Notes: a model not told the origin generated them from the letters alone. Positions 1 through 8,703 are shown, numbered from the stretch's first letter. The stretch is 64,000 bases of DNA from Achromobacter dolens (GCF_902859745.1 NZ_CADIJW010000006.1:62001-126000), one strand, 5' to 3'. A program made the numbers and translations.

Positions 1-831
1 TGGACCGACTTCTGCAAGCGCATGCAGCGCGATGTGGAATACACCCGCAACATGAATGAGATGCAGTGGGTCGAATTCCTGTACGAAGAGTGCCGCAAGG
101 AGAACGCCGGCAAGGGCTTCGCCATGCCGCCCTTCGCGCAGTTCTGGGAACAGGGCTACGTGCTGTTCCCGGAGGGCAAGCCGTGGGTGCGGCATGCCGA
201 TTTCCGCGAGGATCCGGAAGTCAACGCCCTGGGCACGCCGTCCGGGTTCATCGAAATCTACAGCCGCAAGCTCGCCAGCTTCGGCTACCGCGACTGCAAG
301 GGGCATCCGCTCTGGATGGAAAAGGCCGAGCGGTCGCACAGCGGTCCACGTTCGGACAAGTACCCGCTCTGGATGCAGTCCTCGCATCCCAACGAGCGCC
401 TGCATTCGCAGACGTGCGAATCACCGTCGCGGCGGGCGACCTACACCATCCAGGGGCGCGAGCCCGTCTATATCAGCCCCGAGGACGCGCGGCAGCGCGG
501 CATCCGCCAGGGCGACCTGGTGCGGGTCTTCAACGACCGCGGGCAATTGCTGGCGGGGGCCGCCATCTCCAGCGACTTCCCGCCCGGGGTGGTCCGCATT
601 CACGAGGGCGCCTGGTATGGGCCGACCGGACCCGAGATCGGCGCGCTGGATACCTACGGCGATCCCAATACATTGACGCTGGACATCGGCTCATCCGAGC
701 TGGCGCAGGCGACCAGCGCCAATACCTGCCTGGTGGAAATCGAGCTGTTCAAGGGCGCCGCGCCGGCGGTGACGGCATTCGGCGGTCCGGCCGAAGTCGA
801 TATCGACGGCAAGCTCATGGCCAGCCTTTGA
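1..831 (+). CDS. torA: Trimethylamine-N-oxide reductase TorA, 3' end only
   Basis: This is the C-terminal 276 residues of a periplasmic molybdopterin reductase that reduces TMAO as a terminal electron acceptor. The reading frame is open from base 1, so the gene starts outside the window. The family is about 830 residues, so roughly the last third is present. It contains the C-terminal molybdopterin-dinucleotide-binding domain. Stretches such as '[18 protein letters not shown]', '[14 protein letters not shown]' and '[17 protein letters not shown]' match TorA better than the DMSO or biotin-sulfoxide reductases as I remember them. The TorD chaperone gene follows about 56 bases later, which supports the TorA call. 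The cytochrome partner (torC) would lie upstream and cannot be seen. BisC/TorZ is a less likely alternative. Confidence 0.9.
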   Translation, partial: WTDFCKRMQRDVEYTRNMNEMQWVEFLYEECRKENAGKGFAMPPFAQFWEQGYVLFPEGKPWVRHADFREDPEVNALGTPSGFIEIYSRKLASFGYRDCKGHPLWMEKAERSHSGPRSDKYPLWMQSSHPNERLHSQTCESPSRRATYTIQGREPVYISPEDARQRGIRQGDLVRVFNDRGQLLAGAAISSDFPPGVVRIHEGAWYGPTGPEIGALDTYGDPNTLTLDIGSSELAQATSANTCLVEIELFKGAAPAVTAFGGPAEVDIDGKLMASL

Positions 832-887
832 GAGCTGGGATAGCCGGGGAGGGCGTGTTGCCCTCCCTCTTTTTCGCGGAGCAGCAA

Positions 888-1559
888 TTGAACAGCGAGC
901 ACATCGACCCGGAATGGGTGGCGGCGTCCTCTCTGCGGTCGCAGTTGTATGGATGGTTTTCCACCCTCTTCGCCCGGGAGCTGGGGCGGGACGCCATGGC
1001 GCTTTACCAGGGAGGGGGCGCCGCGGACATCATGGCCGTCCTTGCCGAACTCGGAATGGCGCGCGAGGCGGACGCCGTGGCCGGGGTGTTCCAGGAGTGG
1101 GCGCGGCACGCGGATGCCGCGGTCGAGAATGCCGCCGACTTCGCCACCCTGTTCCTGATGGAGGGCCGTGCCTGCCCGCTTCCTTACGCCTCGTACTATC
1201 TGGATGGCGGCGGACAGTTGTACGGCAAACCGGCGCTGTTGATGCGCGCGATGCTGGCGTCCAATCGGTTGCGGCTCGACGAACCGTTCAAGGAGCCGGA
1301 AGACCATCTCGCCGTCATGCTGGCATTGATGTCCCACTGGGCGAAGGCCTGCGATCGGCCCGCCGACCTCGCGGGCCAGGCGCGGGAGCAGGCCGCGTTC
1401 ATTGAATCCGCCCTGTTGTCCTGGATCGACGCCTGGCTGGCGCGCATGCACGCCATCAAGTCCCTGACGTTCCGTTTCTATCCGGCCGTCGGCGCGCTGC
1501 TGGCCGCGTTTTTGCGCCAGGATCGCGACTTCCTGCGGTCTTTCGAGGTGGAGGCATAA
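888..1559 (+). CDS. torD: TorD, chaperone for TMAO reductase
   Basis: This is a cytoplasmic chaperone that binds apo-TorA and its Tat signal peptide, helping cofactor insertion and holding back export until maturation is done. The protein is 223 residues, close to the family length. Family marks are 'FATLFLMEG' followed by 'LPYASYYL' (the LPYAS segment is typical of TorD), and then 'FKEPEDHLAVMLALMSH'. I chose a TTG start at 888 because a GGAG lies 6 bases upstream (878-881) and the upstream part of the same frame overlaps torA in an implausible frame. A GTG at 855 or TTG at 858 is possible but has no better ribosome site. It lies 56 bases behind torA, so the two are probably one transcript. 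Confidence 0.88.
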   Translation: MNSEHIDPEWVAASSLRSQLYGWFSTLFARELGRDAMALYQGGGAADIMAVLAELGMAREADAVAGVFQEWARHADAAVENAADFATLFLMEGRACPLPYASYYLDGGGQLYGKPALLMRAMLASNRLRLDEPFKEPEDHLAVMLALMSHWAKACDRPADLAGQAREQAAFIESALLSWIDAWLARMHAIKSLTFRFYPAVGALLAAFLRQDRDFLRSFEVEA

Positions 1560-1586
1560 GAACGTCTGAAATAAACCCGTCCCCCA

Positions 1587-1600
1587 TTGATCGGCATCAA
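1587..1600. promoter_or_regulatory. FNR/Anr box upstream of ttrBCA
   Basis: The sequence TTGATCGGCATCAA is a perfect match to the FNR/Anr consensus TTGAT-N4-ATCAA. Its centre at 1593.5 is about 41 bases before a likely start point near 1634, downstream of a GATAAG -10-like element (1621-1626). That is the spacing of a class II FNR-activated promoter. It sits between torD and ttrB and points to anaerobic induction of tetrathionate reductase. Confidence 0.82.
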
Positions 1601-1661
1601 CTCTCTATATAACTAAAAGCGATAAGTTAATGGCACAACGACATAATTCGCGGAGAAGTCT

Positions 1662-2429
1662 GTGCCTCACCCCCCACCCGAAGTCCCCCTCCCGGGCAAA
1701 CGTGGTTTCCTGAAGAACCTGCTCGGCCTGAGCGCCGCGGCCACCATCATCCCCATCCGTGCCGAAGCCGGCACCGGCATCAACCAGCAACCCCCTCGTC
1801 GTCCCGGCATCCCTGGCAAGCGCTACGGCATGCTGGTCGACCTGCGCAAATGCATCGGCTGCCAGTCCTGTACGGTCAGTTGTTCGCTGGAAAACCTGCC
1901 GCCCGTCGGTCAGTTCCGCACCACCGTCCTGCAATACGAAGTCCAGCCCGACAATGGCGGCCCCTGCGCCATGGTGATGCTGCCGCGCCTGTGCAACCAC
2001 TGCGACAACCCGCCCTGTGTGCCGGTGTGTCCGGTGCAGGCCACGTTCCAGCGCGAGGACGGCATCGTGCTGGTCGACAACCAGCGCTGCGTCGGCTGCG
2101 GCTATTGCGTGCAGGCCTGTCCGTACGACGCCCGTTTCATCAATCACGACACCCAGACCGCCGACAAGTGCACCTTCTGCGAGCACCGGCTCGAAGCCGG
2201 CCTGCTGCCGGCCTGCGTCGAAAGCTGCGTGGGCGGCGCCCGTGTCATCGGCGACCTGAACGATCCGGACAGCGCCATTTCGCGGCTGATGGCCGAGCAT
2301 CGCGTCGACATCAAGGTGCTCAAGCCCGAGATGAAGACCGACCCGCACGTCTACTACATCGGCCTGCCGGATGCCTTCGTGCACCACATCGACGGCCAGG
2401 CCGGCGTGCGGCTGGCCGGCGGCCACTGA
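1662..2429 (+). CDS. ttrB: Tetrathionate reductase iron-sulfur subunit TtrB
   Basis: This is the electron-transfer subunit that passes electrons from the quinol-oxidising membrane subunit to the molybdenum subunit, on the periplasmic side. Sixteen cysteines form four [4Fe-4S] sites: C64/67/70/74, C111/114/119/123, C143/146/149/153 and C170/173/185/189. A GTG start at 1662 is used because CGGAGAAG (1651-1658) precedes it. The N-terminus is a Tat signal with a Lys-Arg pair (K13-R14, 'GKRGFLK') instead of Arg-Arg, followed by a hydrophobic stretch. A lysine in this position has been described for TtrB of Salmonella. Order and spacing with the NrfD-type and molybdopterin genes identify the ttrBCA set. 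Other DmsB/NrfC-type subunits would look similar in isolation. Confidence 0.88.
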   Translation: MPHPPPEVPLPGKRGFLKNLLGLSAAATIIPIRAEAGTGINQQPPRRPGIPGKRYGMLVDLRKCIGCQSCTVSCSLENLPPVGQFRTTVLQYEVQPDNGGPCAMVMLPRLCNHCDNPPCVPVCPVQATFQREDGIVLVDNQRCVGCGYCVQACPYDARFINHDTQTADKCTFCEHRLEAGLLPACVESCVGGARVIGDLNDPDSAISRLMAEHRVDIKVLKPEMKTDPHVYYIGLPDAFVHHIDGQAGVRLAGGH

Positions 2430-2442
2430 GTAGGGGAGCCTC

Positions 2443-3477
2443 ATGCAGATCACCGAATTGCTGACGCCCGTTTATGACGCCGCCTGGCTGCCGTGGGCGG
2501 TGCAGTATTTCTTTCTTATCGGCATCGCCGCCACTGCCGCGTTGACGGCGGCCGGCGCCGCGTTTGGCGAGGCCGGCTCGCCGGCCCGCCGCTTGCTGCC
2601 GGCGGCCGTGACCGTGCTGCTGGTGTGCGCCATCGCCGCGCCCGTGTCGCTGCTGGCCGACCTGCACCAGCCGGGCCGCTTCTGGCATTTCTATACCCGG
2701 CTGACGCCGTGGTCGTGGATGTGGCTGGGGGCGCTGCTGCTGCCGGTCTTCACCGGGCTGGCCGTGCTGTTCTGCGCCGCCTGGTGGTGGGGGCGCATGG
2801 TCTGGGTACGGCTGCTGGGCATCGCGCTGGCGCTGTCGGCGGTGTCGATCCTGGTCTACACCGGCGCCGAGGTGATGGTGCTGCGGGCGCGGCCGCTGTG
2901 GCACACGCCGTTCCTGCCGCTGAACTTCGCGCTGACCGCGTGGCTGGGCGCGTTGGGGGCGATGTTCCTGGTGGGGCGCTGGCTGCCCGGCGGCCTGAAG
3001 GCGCTGCCGGTCGACCTGTTGCGCCGCCTGAGCGTGACGGCGGTGGTGATGATGGCCATTGGCGCGGGCGCGTGGATCCTGCTGGGACTGCTGGGCGCGG
3101 ACCCGTCGTTCGAGGCCGCGTTGCGCCTGTTCGGCGAGTTCCCGGTATGGCGCGCCAGCCTGGCCGGCGCCGTGGCCACGGCGTTCTGCATGATCGCGCT
3201 GTTGCAGCGCGCGCCGCGCACCCTGGCGGCGCCCTTGCCGTCGGCCGCGCTGGCGCTGACCATGCTGGCCGCCGCCTGGATCTTCCGCTGGGTCGTGTTC
3301 ATGAGCGTGCAGGGCGTGCCCAAGTATGGCGCCGGCCTGTACCTGTACGACATGCCCTGGGGCAGCGACGGCCTGCTCGGCATGATCGGCGTGCTGGGCC
3401 TGTGCGCCGCGCTGATGGCCGCCGTGACCTATGCGCTGGAACGGTTCCCGGCCCGCACCCGCGGCCTGGCGGCCTGA
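2443..3477 (+). CDS. ttrC: Tetrathionate reductase membrane subunit TtrC (NrfD family)
   Basis: This is a polytopic quinol-oxidising membrane subunit of 344 residues. It has about nine hydrophobic spans, for example around residues 18-40, 55-75, 88-112 and 120-140, as in the NrfD/PsrC family. A glutamate and histidine near 'LADLHQPGRFWHFY' (about 73-86) match the conserved quinol-side segment of NrfD proteins. It starts 13 bases behind ttrB with a TAGGGGAG ribosome site, and ttrA follows after 37 bases, so the three are one operon. Together with TtrB and TtrA it would form a three-subunit enzyme anchored on the outer face of the inner membrane. Confidence 0.87.
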   Translation: MQITELLTPVYDAAWLPWAVQYFFLIGIAATAALTAAGAAFGEAGSPARRLLPAAVTVLLVCAIAAPVSLLADLHQPGRFWHFYTRLTPWSWMWLGALLLPVFTGLAVLFCAAWWWGRMVWVRLLGIALALSAVSILVYTGAEVMVLRARPLWHTPFLPLNFALTAWLGALGAMFLVGRWLPGGLKALPVDLLRRLSVTAVVMMAIGAGAWILLGLLGADPSFEAALRLFGEFPVWRASLAGAVATAFCMIALLQRAPRTLAAPLPSAALALTMLAAAWIFRWVVFMSVQGVPKYGAGLYLYDMPWGSDGLLGMIGVLGLCAALMAAVTYALERFPARTRGLAA

Positions 3478-3514
3478 GCCGCCGGCCCCGACAAGAATTC
3501 GCATCGAGATGACC

Positions 3515-6500
3515 ATGGACAAGCAACACCGAGACGACACGCCCGACGCCCACGCCGACGGGCCCGATCAACCCGACAACGCCGCGCGCCGCAAGCTGAT
3601 CGCGCGCGGCGGCGTGGTCGCCGGCGGCCTGGCCGCGTTCGCGGCCGGCTACGGCGAGACCGTCGGCAAGGCCGTCAAGGGCCTGGCGCAAGGCACCGCC
3701 GGCGCGCCCACCGCGCACGCCGTGCGCGGCAACTCGCTGACGCCGGAATTCCGCATCGACCCGGTCACGGGCCTGCTGTCGGCCCAGCCCGGCCAGACCG
3801 TCAGCCCCTCCAGTTGCCTGGGCTGCTGGACGCAGTGCGGCGTGCGGCTGCGCGTCGATACCAAGGCCAACCGCATCCTGCGGGTGGCCGGCAACCCGTA
3901 TCATCCGCTGGCCACCACGCGCCCGGCCGCGATGGACGCGCCGGTGCGCGAGACCTACGCGCAACTGGGCGGCGACAACGGCCTGGAAGGGCGCGCCACG
4001 TCCTGTGCGCGCGGCTCGGCCATGCTGGAGCAGTTGCATAGTCCGTACCGTGTGCTGCAACCGCTCAAGCGCGTCGGCGGCCGCGGCGAAGGCAAGTGGC
4101 AGACGATTTCCTTCGAGCAGTTGGTGCAGGAGGTGTGCGAAGGCGGCGACCTGTTCGGCGAGGGCCACGTGGACGGCCTGCGCGCGATCTTCGACCGCGA
4201 CTCGCCGCTGGATCCGGCCAACCCGGAGTACGGGGCCAAGGTCAACCAGTTCCTGTTCACCGACGCGTCCAACGAAGGCCGCACGCCGCTCATCCAGCGC
4301 TTTGCCGGCCAGTCGTTCGGCACCGTCAACTTCAGCAACCACGGTTCCTATTGCGGCCAGAGCTTCCGCGTCGGCGCGGGCGCGGCGCTGGGCGACCTGA
4401 AGGGCATGCCGCACGGCAAGCCGGATTGGGACAACGCCCGCTTTGGCCTGTTCATCGGCGCGGCGCCGGCGCAGGCCGGCAACCCGTTCCAGCGCCAGGC
4501 GCGCCAACTGGCCGAGGCCCGCACCCGGCCCGAGGAGGCCAGTTTCACCTATGTGGTGGTGGCGCCGATGCTGCCCGCGTCCTCCAGCCTGTCGGCGGGA
4601 TCGGGCAATGAATGGGTGCCGGTCAATCCGGCCAGCGACCTGGCGCTGGCGATGGGCCTGATCCGCTGGATCCTCGACAACGAGCGCTTCGATGCGCGCG
4701 CGCTGGCGCAGCCCGGCCCGGCGGCCATGAAGGCGGCGGGCGAGGCGGCGTGGACCAACGCCACGCACCTGGTGATCGCCGAGCCAGGGCATGCGCGCCA
4801 GGGCACTTTCCTGCGCGGCGCCGACCTGGGCTGGGCCAGGCCGGCCGATGCGGGTGAAAAGTGGGAGGACGTGTACGTGGTGCGGCTGGAGGACGGCACA
4901 CTGGCGCCGCATACCGGCGCCACGCCGGCCACGCTGTTCGTGGACGAGGCGGTGGCGGCGCCGGGCCTGGCGGGCGCGCCGGCCGCGCTGCGCGTGTGCA
5001 GCGCGCTGTCGCTGCTGCGCCAGGAGGCGCAGCGCAAGTCGCTGGACGAATACGCCGCGCTGTGCGGCGTGCCGGCGGCCAAGATCGCCGAACTGGCCGA
5101 GCGCTTCACCAGCCACGGCAAGCGCGCGGTGGCGGATGCGCACGGCGGCACCATGAGCGGCGCGGGCTTCTACACCGCCTACGCCATCGCCATGCTCAAC
5201 ACGCTGGTGGGCAACCTCAACGTCGAGGGCGGCCTGGTGCTGGACGCCGGCCCGTTCCCGCCCTATGGCGCCGGGCCGCGCTACAACATCGCGGGTTTCG
5301 CCAACCGCGCCACGCCCAAGGGCGTGGCCCTGTCGCGCAACCGCTTTCCGTATGAGAAGTCGAGCGAGTTCAAGCGCAAGCAGGCCGCCGGCCAGCCGGT
5401 CTATCCGGCCGCCGCGCCCTGGTATCCGGCCACCGGCGGCCTGAGTTCCGAGATGCTGGCGTCGGCGCTGGCGGGCTACCCGTACCGCGCCAAGGTCTGG
5501 TTCAACCACATGAGCAACCCGGTCTATGGCATTGCCGGGTTCAGGAACGTGCTGCTGGACAAGCTGAAGGACCCGAAGATCCTGCCGCTGGCGGTGTCGA
5601 TCAATCCGTTCATCAACGAGACCAACGCGCTGGCCGACTACATCGTGCCCGATACCGTCACCTACGAAAGCTGGGGCGTGTCGGCGCCGTGGGCCGACGT
5701 GGTGGCCAAGGCGTCGACGGTGCGCTGGCCGGCGGTCGAACCCCGCGTGGCGCGCACCGCCGACGGCGCGCCGGTATGCCTGGAGTCGTTCCTGATCGCC
5801 TGCGCCAAGCGCATCGGCATGCCGGGCTTCGGCGCCAACGCCATCGCCGATGCGGACGGCAACCGCTATCCGCTGGACACGGCCGAGGACTTCTTCCTGC
5901 GCGGCATCGCCAACATCGCCTTCGGCGCCGGGCGGCCGGTGCCCGAGGCCAGCGACGACGATCTTGAACTGACCGGCGTGGCGCGCTATCGCGACGCGCT
6001 GCAGGGCAGGCTCAAGCCCGAGGAGTGGCGCCGCGTGGCGATGGTGATGAGCCGGGGCGGGCGGTTCGACCGCGTGCGCGACGCCTGGAGCGACGCCGGC
6101 CAGACCCGCCAGGCCTGGGCCAAGCCCTTGCAGATATGGAGCGAGGAACTGGCGGGCTTCCGCCATGCCATGACCGGCGAGCGCTACAGCGGCTGCCCCA
6201 CCTGGTATCCGGCGCGGCTGGCGGACGGGCGCGACGTGCGCCAGCAGTATCCACGCGCCGACTGGCCGTTCCTGTTGAGTTCGTTCAAGTCCAACCTGAT
6301 GAGTTCGATGTCGATCGGCGTGGACCGGCTGCGCCAGGTGCATCCGCACAATCCGGTGTCGATCAACCGGCAGGACGGCGAGCGGCTGGGCCTGCGCAAC
6401 GGCGATCGGGTGCGCATCGTCACGCCGGGCGGGTCGGTGACCGGCCTGGCGCTGCTGCGCGACGGCATCCAGCCGGGCGCGGTCGGCGTCGAGCACGGCT

Positions 6501-6703
6501 ATGGCCACACCGAACTGGGCGCGCGCGCCCACCTGATCGATGGCAAGCCGATGCCGCACGATCCGGCGCTGGCGGCCGGCGTGAACCTGAACGACCTGGG
6601 CTTCGGCGATGCGACGCGCGGCGAGCACGCCAACGTCTGGATCGACTGGGTCTCGGGCGCGGCGGTGCGGCAGGGGTTGCCGGCGCGCATCGAGCGGGCC
6701 TAG
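3515..6703 (+). CDS. ttrA: Tetrathionate reductase catalytic subunit TtrA
   Basis: This is the molybdopterin-containing catalytic subunit reducing tetrathionate to thiosulfate in the periplasm. At 1062 residues it fits the unusually long TtrA family. It carries a twin-arginine signal (R25-R26, 'ARRKLIARGG', then a hydrophobic run), a [4Fe-4S] site from C101, C104, C108 and C164, and a likely molybdenum-ligand cysteine at C280 in 'HGSYCGQ'. A molydopterin-binding C-terminal domain follows ('FLLSSFKSNLMSSMS', 'PVSINRQDGERLGLRNGD'). I chose ATG 3515, with GAG six bases upstream (3506-3508); ATG 3509 is in frame and equally usable. No ttrS/ttrR two-component genes are present in the window, so control may rest on the FNR box before ttrB. 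Confidence 0.88.
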   Translation: MDKQHRDDTPDAHADGPDQPDNAARRKLIARGGVVAGGLAAFAAGYGETVGKAVKGLAQGTAGAPTAHAVRGNSLTPEFRIDPVTGLLSAQPGQTVSPSSCLGCWTQCGVRLRVDTKANRILRVAGNPYHPLATTRPAAMDAPVRETYAQLGGDNGLEGRATSCARGSAMLEQLHSPYRVLQPLKRVGGRGEGKWQTISFEQLVQEVCEGGDLFGEGHVDGLRAIFDRDSPLDPANPEYGAKVNQFLFTDASNEGRTPLIQRFAGQSFGTVNFSNHGSYCGQSFRVGAGAALGDLKGMPHGKPDWDNARFGLFIGAAPAQAGNPFQRQARQLAEARTRPEEASFTYVVVAPMLPASSSLSAGSGNEWVPVNPASDLALAMGLIRWILDNERFDARALAQPGPAAMKAAGEAAWTNATHLVIAEPGHARQGTFLRGADLGWARPADAGEKWEDVYVVRLEDGTLAPHTGATPATLFVDEAVAAPGLAGAPAALRVCSALSLLRQEAQRKSLDEYAALCGVPAAKIAELAERFTSHGKRAVADAHGGTMSGAGFYTAYAIAMLNTLVGNLNVEGGLVLDAGPFPPYGAGPRYNIAGFANRATPKGVALSRNRFPYEKSSEFKRKQAAGQPVYPAAAPWYPATGGLSSEMLASALAGYPYRAKVWFNHMSNPVYGIAGFRNVLLDKLKDPKILPLAVSINPFINETNALADYIVPDTVTYESWGVSAPWADVVAKASTVRWPAVEPRVARTADGAPVCLESFLIACAKRIGMPGFGANAIADADGNRYPLDTAEDFFLRGIANIAFGAGRPVPEASDDDLELTGVARYRDALQGRLKPEEWRRVAMVMSRGGRFDRVRDAWSDAGQTRQAWAKPLQIWSEELAGFRHAMTGERYSGCPTWYPARLADGRDVRQQYPRADWPFLLSSFKSNLMSSMSIGVDRLRQVHPHNPVSINRQDGERLGLRNGDRVRIVTPGGSVTGLALLRDGIQPGAVGVEHGYGHTELGARAHLIDGKPMPHDPALAAGVNLNDLGFGDATRGEHANVWIDWVSGAAVRQGLPARIERA

Positions 6704-6709
6704 GGCGAG

Positions 6710-6737
6710 CCCGGCCGGGCTGACAGGGCCGGCCGGG
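6710..6737. terminator. Hairpin between convergent ttrA and the BKACE gene
   Basis: A perfect 9-bp stem (CCCGGCCGG, 6710-6718, with its complement at 6729-6737) and a 10-base loop sit just after the ttrA stop, in the gap before the end of the converging gene. There is no uridine run on either side, so it may stabilise RNA ends or assist factor-dependent termination rather than act as a classic intrinsic terminator. Confidence 0.4.
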
Positions 6738-6775
6738 GCGTTTGGCGCGCCACCGCCCCGGGGCTTGTCCTGGCG

Positions 6776-7630
6776 TCAGGCAATCGCGCCGTAGATCCGG
6801 CGCGCCTGCGCCGCGTCCGCCAACGGCCGTCCCAGCGCGCGCGCGCCCTCGACGGCCTGGCGCACCAGGTCGGCATTGCCGGCGGCGATGCTTCCGTCCC
6901 GCAGCTTCAGATTGTTCTCGAACCCCACCCGCATATGCCCGCCGAAGGCCGCCGCCGTCGTCACGCAGGCATTCTCCTGCGCCCCGAACGCGCATACGGC
7001 CCAGGGTAGCGAGTGGTCATAGGCCGCCAGGAACGGCAGCAGGTCATAGGCCGATGAGGTCTGCCCCACGCTGTAGCGTCCCAGCACGAACAGCACCGAC
7101 CACGCGCCCGGCGGCACCAGCCCGCGCGCCCGCAGCGACAGCCAGCGCCGCACGTCGCCCTCGTCGTACAGAATGATCTGCGTCATGATGCGGCGCTCGG
7201 CGACCCAGGCCAGGAACGCCGCCAGCTCGTCTTCCGGAATCTCCGGCACCGCGATCTCGCGCAGGCCGATCGACACCGCTTCCGGCTGCAGCTCGCGCAC
7301 CAGCGCCATCTGCTCGGCCGCCTGGTACACGCCGGCCGCTTCGCTCGTCACCTGCACCAGCAGCTCGTCGCCGACCGCGCGGCGCACCGCCGCCAGCGCA
7401 TCGCGGTAGGCCTGCGCGTCCAGCAGATGGCTGCCGTCCGGCTTGCGCACGTGCATGTGCATCATCGCCGCGCCCGCGTCCAGGCAGGCGCGGGCCTCCA
7501 GCGCGAGGGCCTCGGCCGTCAGCGGCACCGCCGGATGGTCGGCGGCCTTCTTGTAGGCGCCGTTGGGCGCCACCGTCACGATGACGGGCGACTCGGCCAG
7601 GGCAGGGCGGGGGATGTCCACGGTGCTCAT
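6776..7630 (-). CDS. Beta-keto acid cleavage enzyme (BKACE, DUF849 family)
   Basis: Enzymes of this family cleave a beta-keto acid with acetyl-CoA, giving acetoacetate and a new acyl-CoA; the class example is 3-keto-5-aminohexanoate cleavage enzyme. The 284-residue protein has the family's metal-binding HMH (H58 and H60 in 'MMHMHVRKPDGS') and a C-terminal 'GGHMRVGFENN' segment, whose glutamate is the expected third zinc ligand. Its start codon overlaps the stop of the upstream dehydrogenase by four bases (ATGA), so translation is coupled. That pairing suggests dehydrogenation of a 3-hydroxy acid followed by cleavage, as in carnitine degradation via 3-dehydrocarnitine. The true substrate is not readable from sequence. 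Confidence 0.85.
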   Translation of the reverse strand: MSTVDIPRPALAESPVIVTVAPNGAYKKAADHPAVPLTAEALALEARACLDAGAAMMHMHVRKPDGSHLLDAQAYRDALAAVRRAVGDELLVQVTSEAAGVYQAAEQMALVRELQPEAVSIGLREIAVPEIPEDELAAFLAWVAERRIMTQIILYDEGDVRRWLSLRARGLVPPGAWSVLFVLGRYSVGQTSSAYDLLPFLAAYDHSLPWAVCAFGAQENACVTTAAAFGGHMRVGFENNLKLRDGSIAAGNADLVRQAVEGARALGRPLADAAQARRIYGAIA

Positions 7631-8589
7631 GGCTGGATCTCCGGCAGTTCCGGCGCGATCAGGTCCAGGCCCGCGCGCAACAGGCGGTCATAGCGCGCGC
7701 GTTCGGCGGCGATGGTGTCCGGTGTCCAGGCGTAGAAGCCTTCGCCCGCCTTCATGCCATGGCGACCATCGGCGGCGCGCTCGGTCAGGCAGCGCGCCGG
7801 ATGGTCGTCATTGCAGAACGTCGGGTACATGGTCGCGCCGGCCGCCGCGTGCACGTCGATGCCGGCGTGGTCGCGCTGCATCACCGGCCCGGCCGCCAGG
7901 AAGCGGAAGCCGAAGCCGAAGCGCACCGCCGCGTCCACGTCCTCGGGCGAGGCGATGCCGCGGTCGATCAGGTTGAAGGCCTCGCGCGACAGCGCGTGCT
8001 GCAGGCGGTTGGCCAGGAAACCCGGCAGGTCCTGGCGCACCTTCACCGGCACACTGCCGCAGCGGCGCATGAAGGCGATCAGCGCGTCGGCGCGGGCCTC
8101 GTCGCTGGTCTCGGCCATCACCACCTCGACCAGCGGCACCAGGTGCGCCGGCATGAAGAAGTGCAGGCCCAGCATGCGCTCGCGCGTGGCCAGGCCCTGG
8201 CCGATAGCGCTGATCGGGAAGCTGGAGCTGTTGCTCGCCAGGATGGCGTCGGGCCGGGCGCGTTGCACCAGTTCCGCAAACAGCGCCTGCTTGATGTCCA
8301 GCCGCTCCGGCACGCACTCGATCACCAGGTCGACGCTGGCCCAGTCCACCTGGTCCAGGCTGGCCGCCGTGGCCAGTTGCGCCACCTGGGCCTCGCGGCC
8401 GATGGTCCTGAGATTGTCGGCCACGCGCGCCGGCAGGGCGGCCGCGCGCGCCGCGTCCGGCTCGATCACCGTGGTGCGGCAGGCGGCGCGCGTCAGCACC
8501 ACCGCCACGTCGGCGCCCATGGTGCCGCCGCCCACCACCACCGCATGCGCCGCGCCCGGATTGGGCAGGGCCTTCGCGTCCGTCTGCAT
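7627..8589 (-). CDS. 3-hydroxyacyl-CoA dehydrogenase-type NAD-dependent dehydrogenase (L-carnitine dehydrogenase-like)
   Basis: This 320-residue cytoplasmic oxidoreductase has an N-terminal Rossmann fold ('VVVGGGTMGADVAVVLTRA', residues about 17-35). The segments 'VIECVPERLDIKQALFAEL', 'ASNSSSFPIS' and 'GLHFFMPAHLVPLVEVV' are typical of the 3-hydroxyacyl-CoA dehydrogenase family, and a C-terminal helical domain is present. The start at 8589 has AAGGAG seven bases upstream; an ATG at 8622 is in frame but lacks a site. Size and coupling to a BKACE gene resemble L-carnitine dehydrogenase operons, where the dehydrogenase acts on a free 3-hydroxy acid rather than a CoA ester. A LysR gene diverges on the other side and is the likely controller. 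Confidence 0.8.
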   Translation of the reverse strand: MQTDAKALPNPGAAHAVVVGGGTMGADVAVVLTRAACRTTVIEPDAARAAALPARVADNLRTIGREAQVAQLATAASLDQVDWASVDLVIECVPERLDIKQALFAELVQRARPDAILASNSSSFPISAIGQGLATRERMLGLHFFMPAHLVPLVEVVMAETSDEARADALIAFMRRCGSVPVKVRQDLPGFLANRLQHALSREAFNLIDRGIASPEDVDAAVRFGFGFRFLAAGPVMQRDHAGIDVHAAAGATMYPTFCNDDHPARCLTERAADGRHGMKAGEGFYAWTPDTIAAERARYDRLLRAGLDLIAPELPEIQP

Positions 8590-8628
8590 GGTTTGCTCCT
8601 TGTTCTGAAACCGATGTTGCATCTCTTG

Positions 8629-8664
8629 TCTGTGTCCGCGCTTGTGTCCGCGCTTGTGTCTGCG
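8629..8664. repeat. Three tandem 12-bp repeats in a divergent promoter
   Basis: Units TCTGTGTCCGCG, CTTGTGTCCGCG and CTTGTGTCTGCG stand head to tail at 8629, 8641 and 8653, between the dehydrogenase gene and the divergent LysR gene. They lie in the leader of the dehydrogenase/BKACE transcript. A 12-bp unit is close to one helical turn. Function unknown; slippage or a regulator array are both possible. Confidence 0.7.
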
Positions 8665-8703
8665 CGCATGACCGTATTGGGCGCCGAGTGTAGAGAAGCT
8701 TGT

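Noticed and set aside
66-887. Upstream extension of the torD frame over torA
   Set aside because: It overlaps the real torA frame and has no plausible protein composition; TTG 888 with GGAG fits better.
3299-6628. 1109-codon reading frame on the minus strand opposite ttrA
   Set aside because: It mirrors the strong codon bias of ttrA; its translation is rich in Arg, His, Gln and Ala with no motif, and it has no ribosome site.
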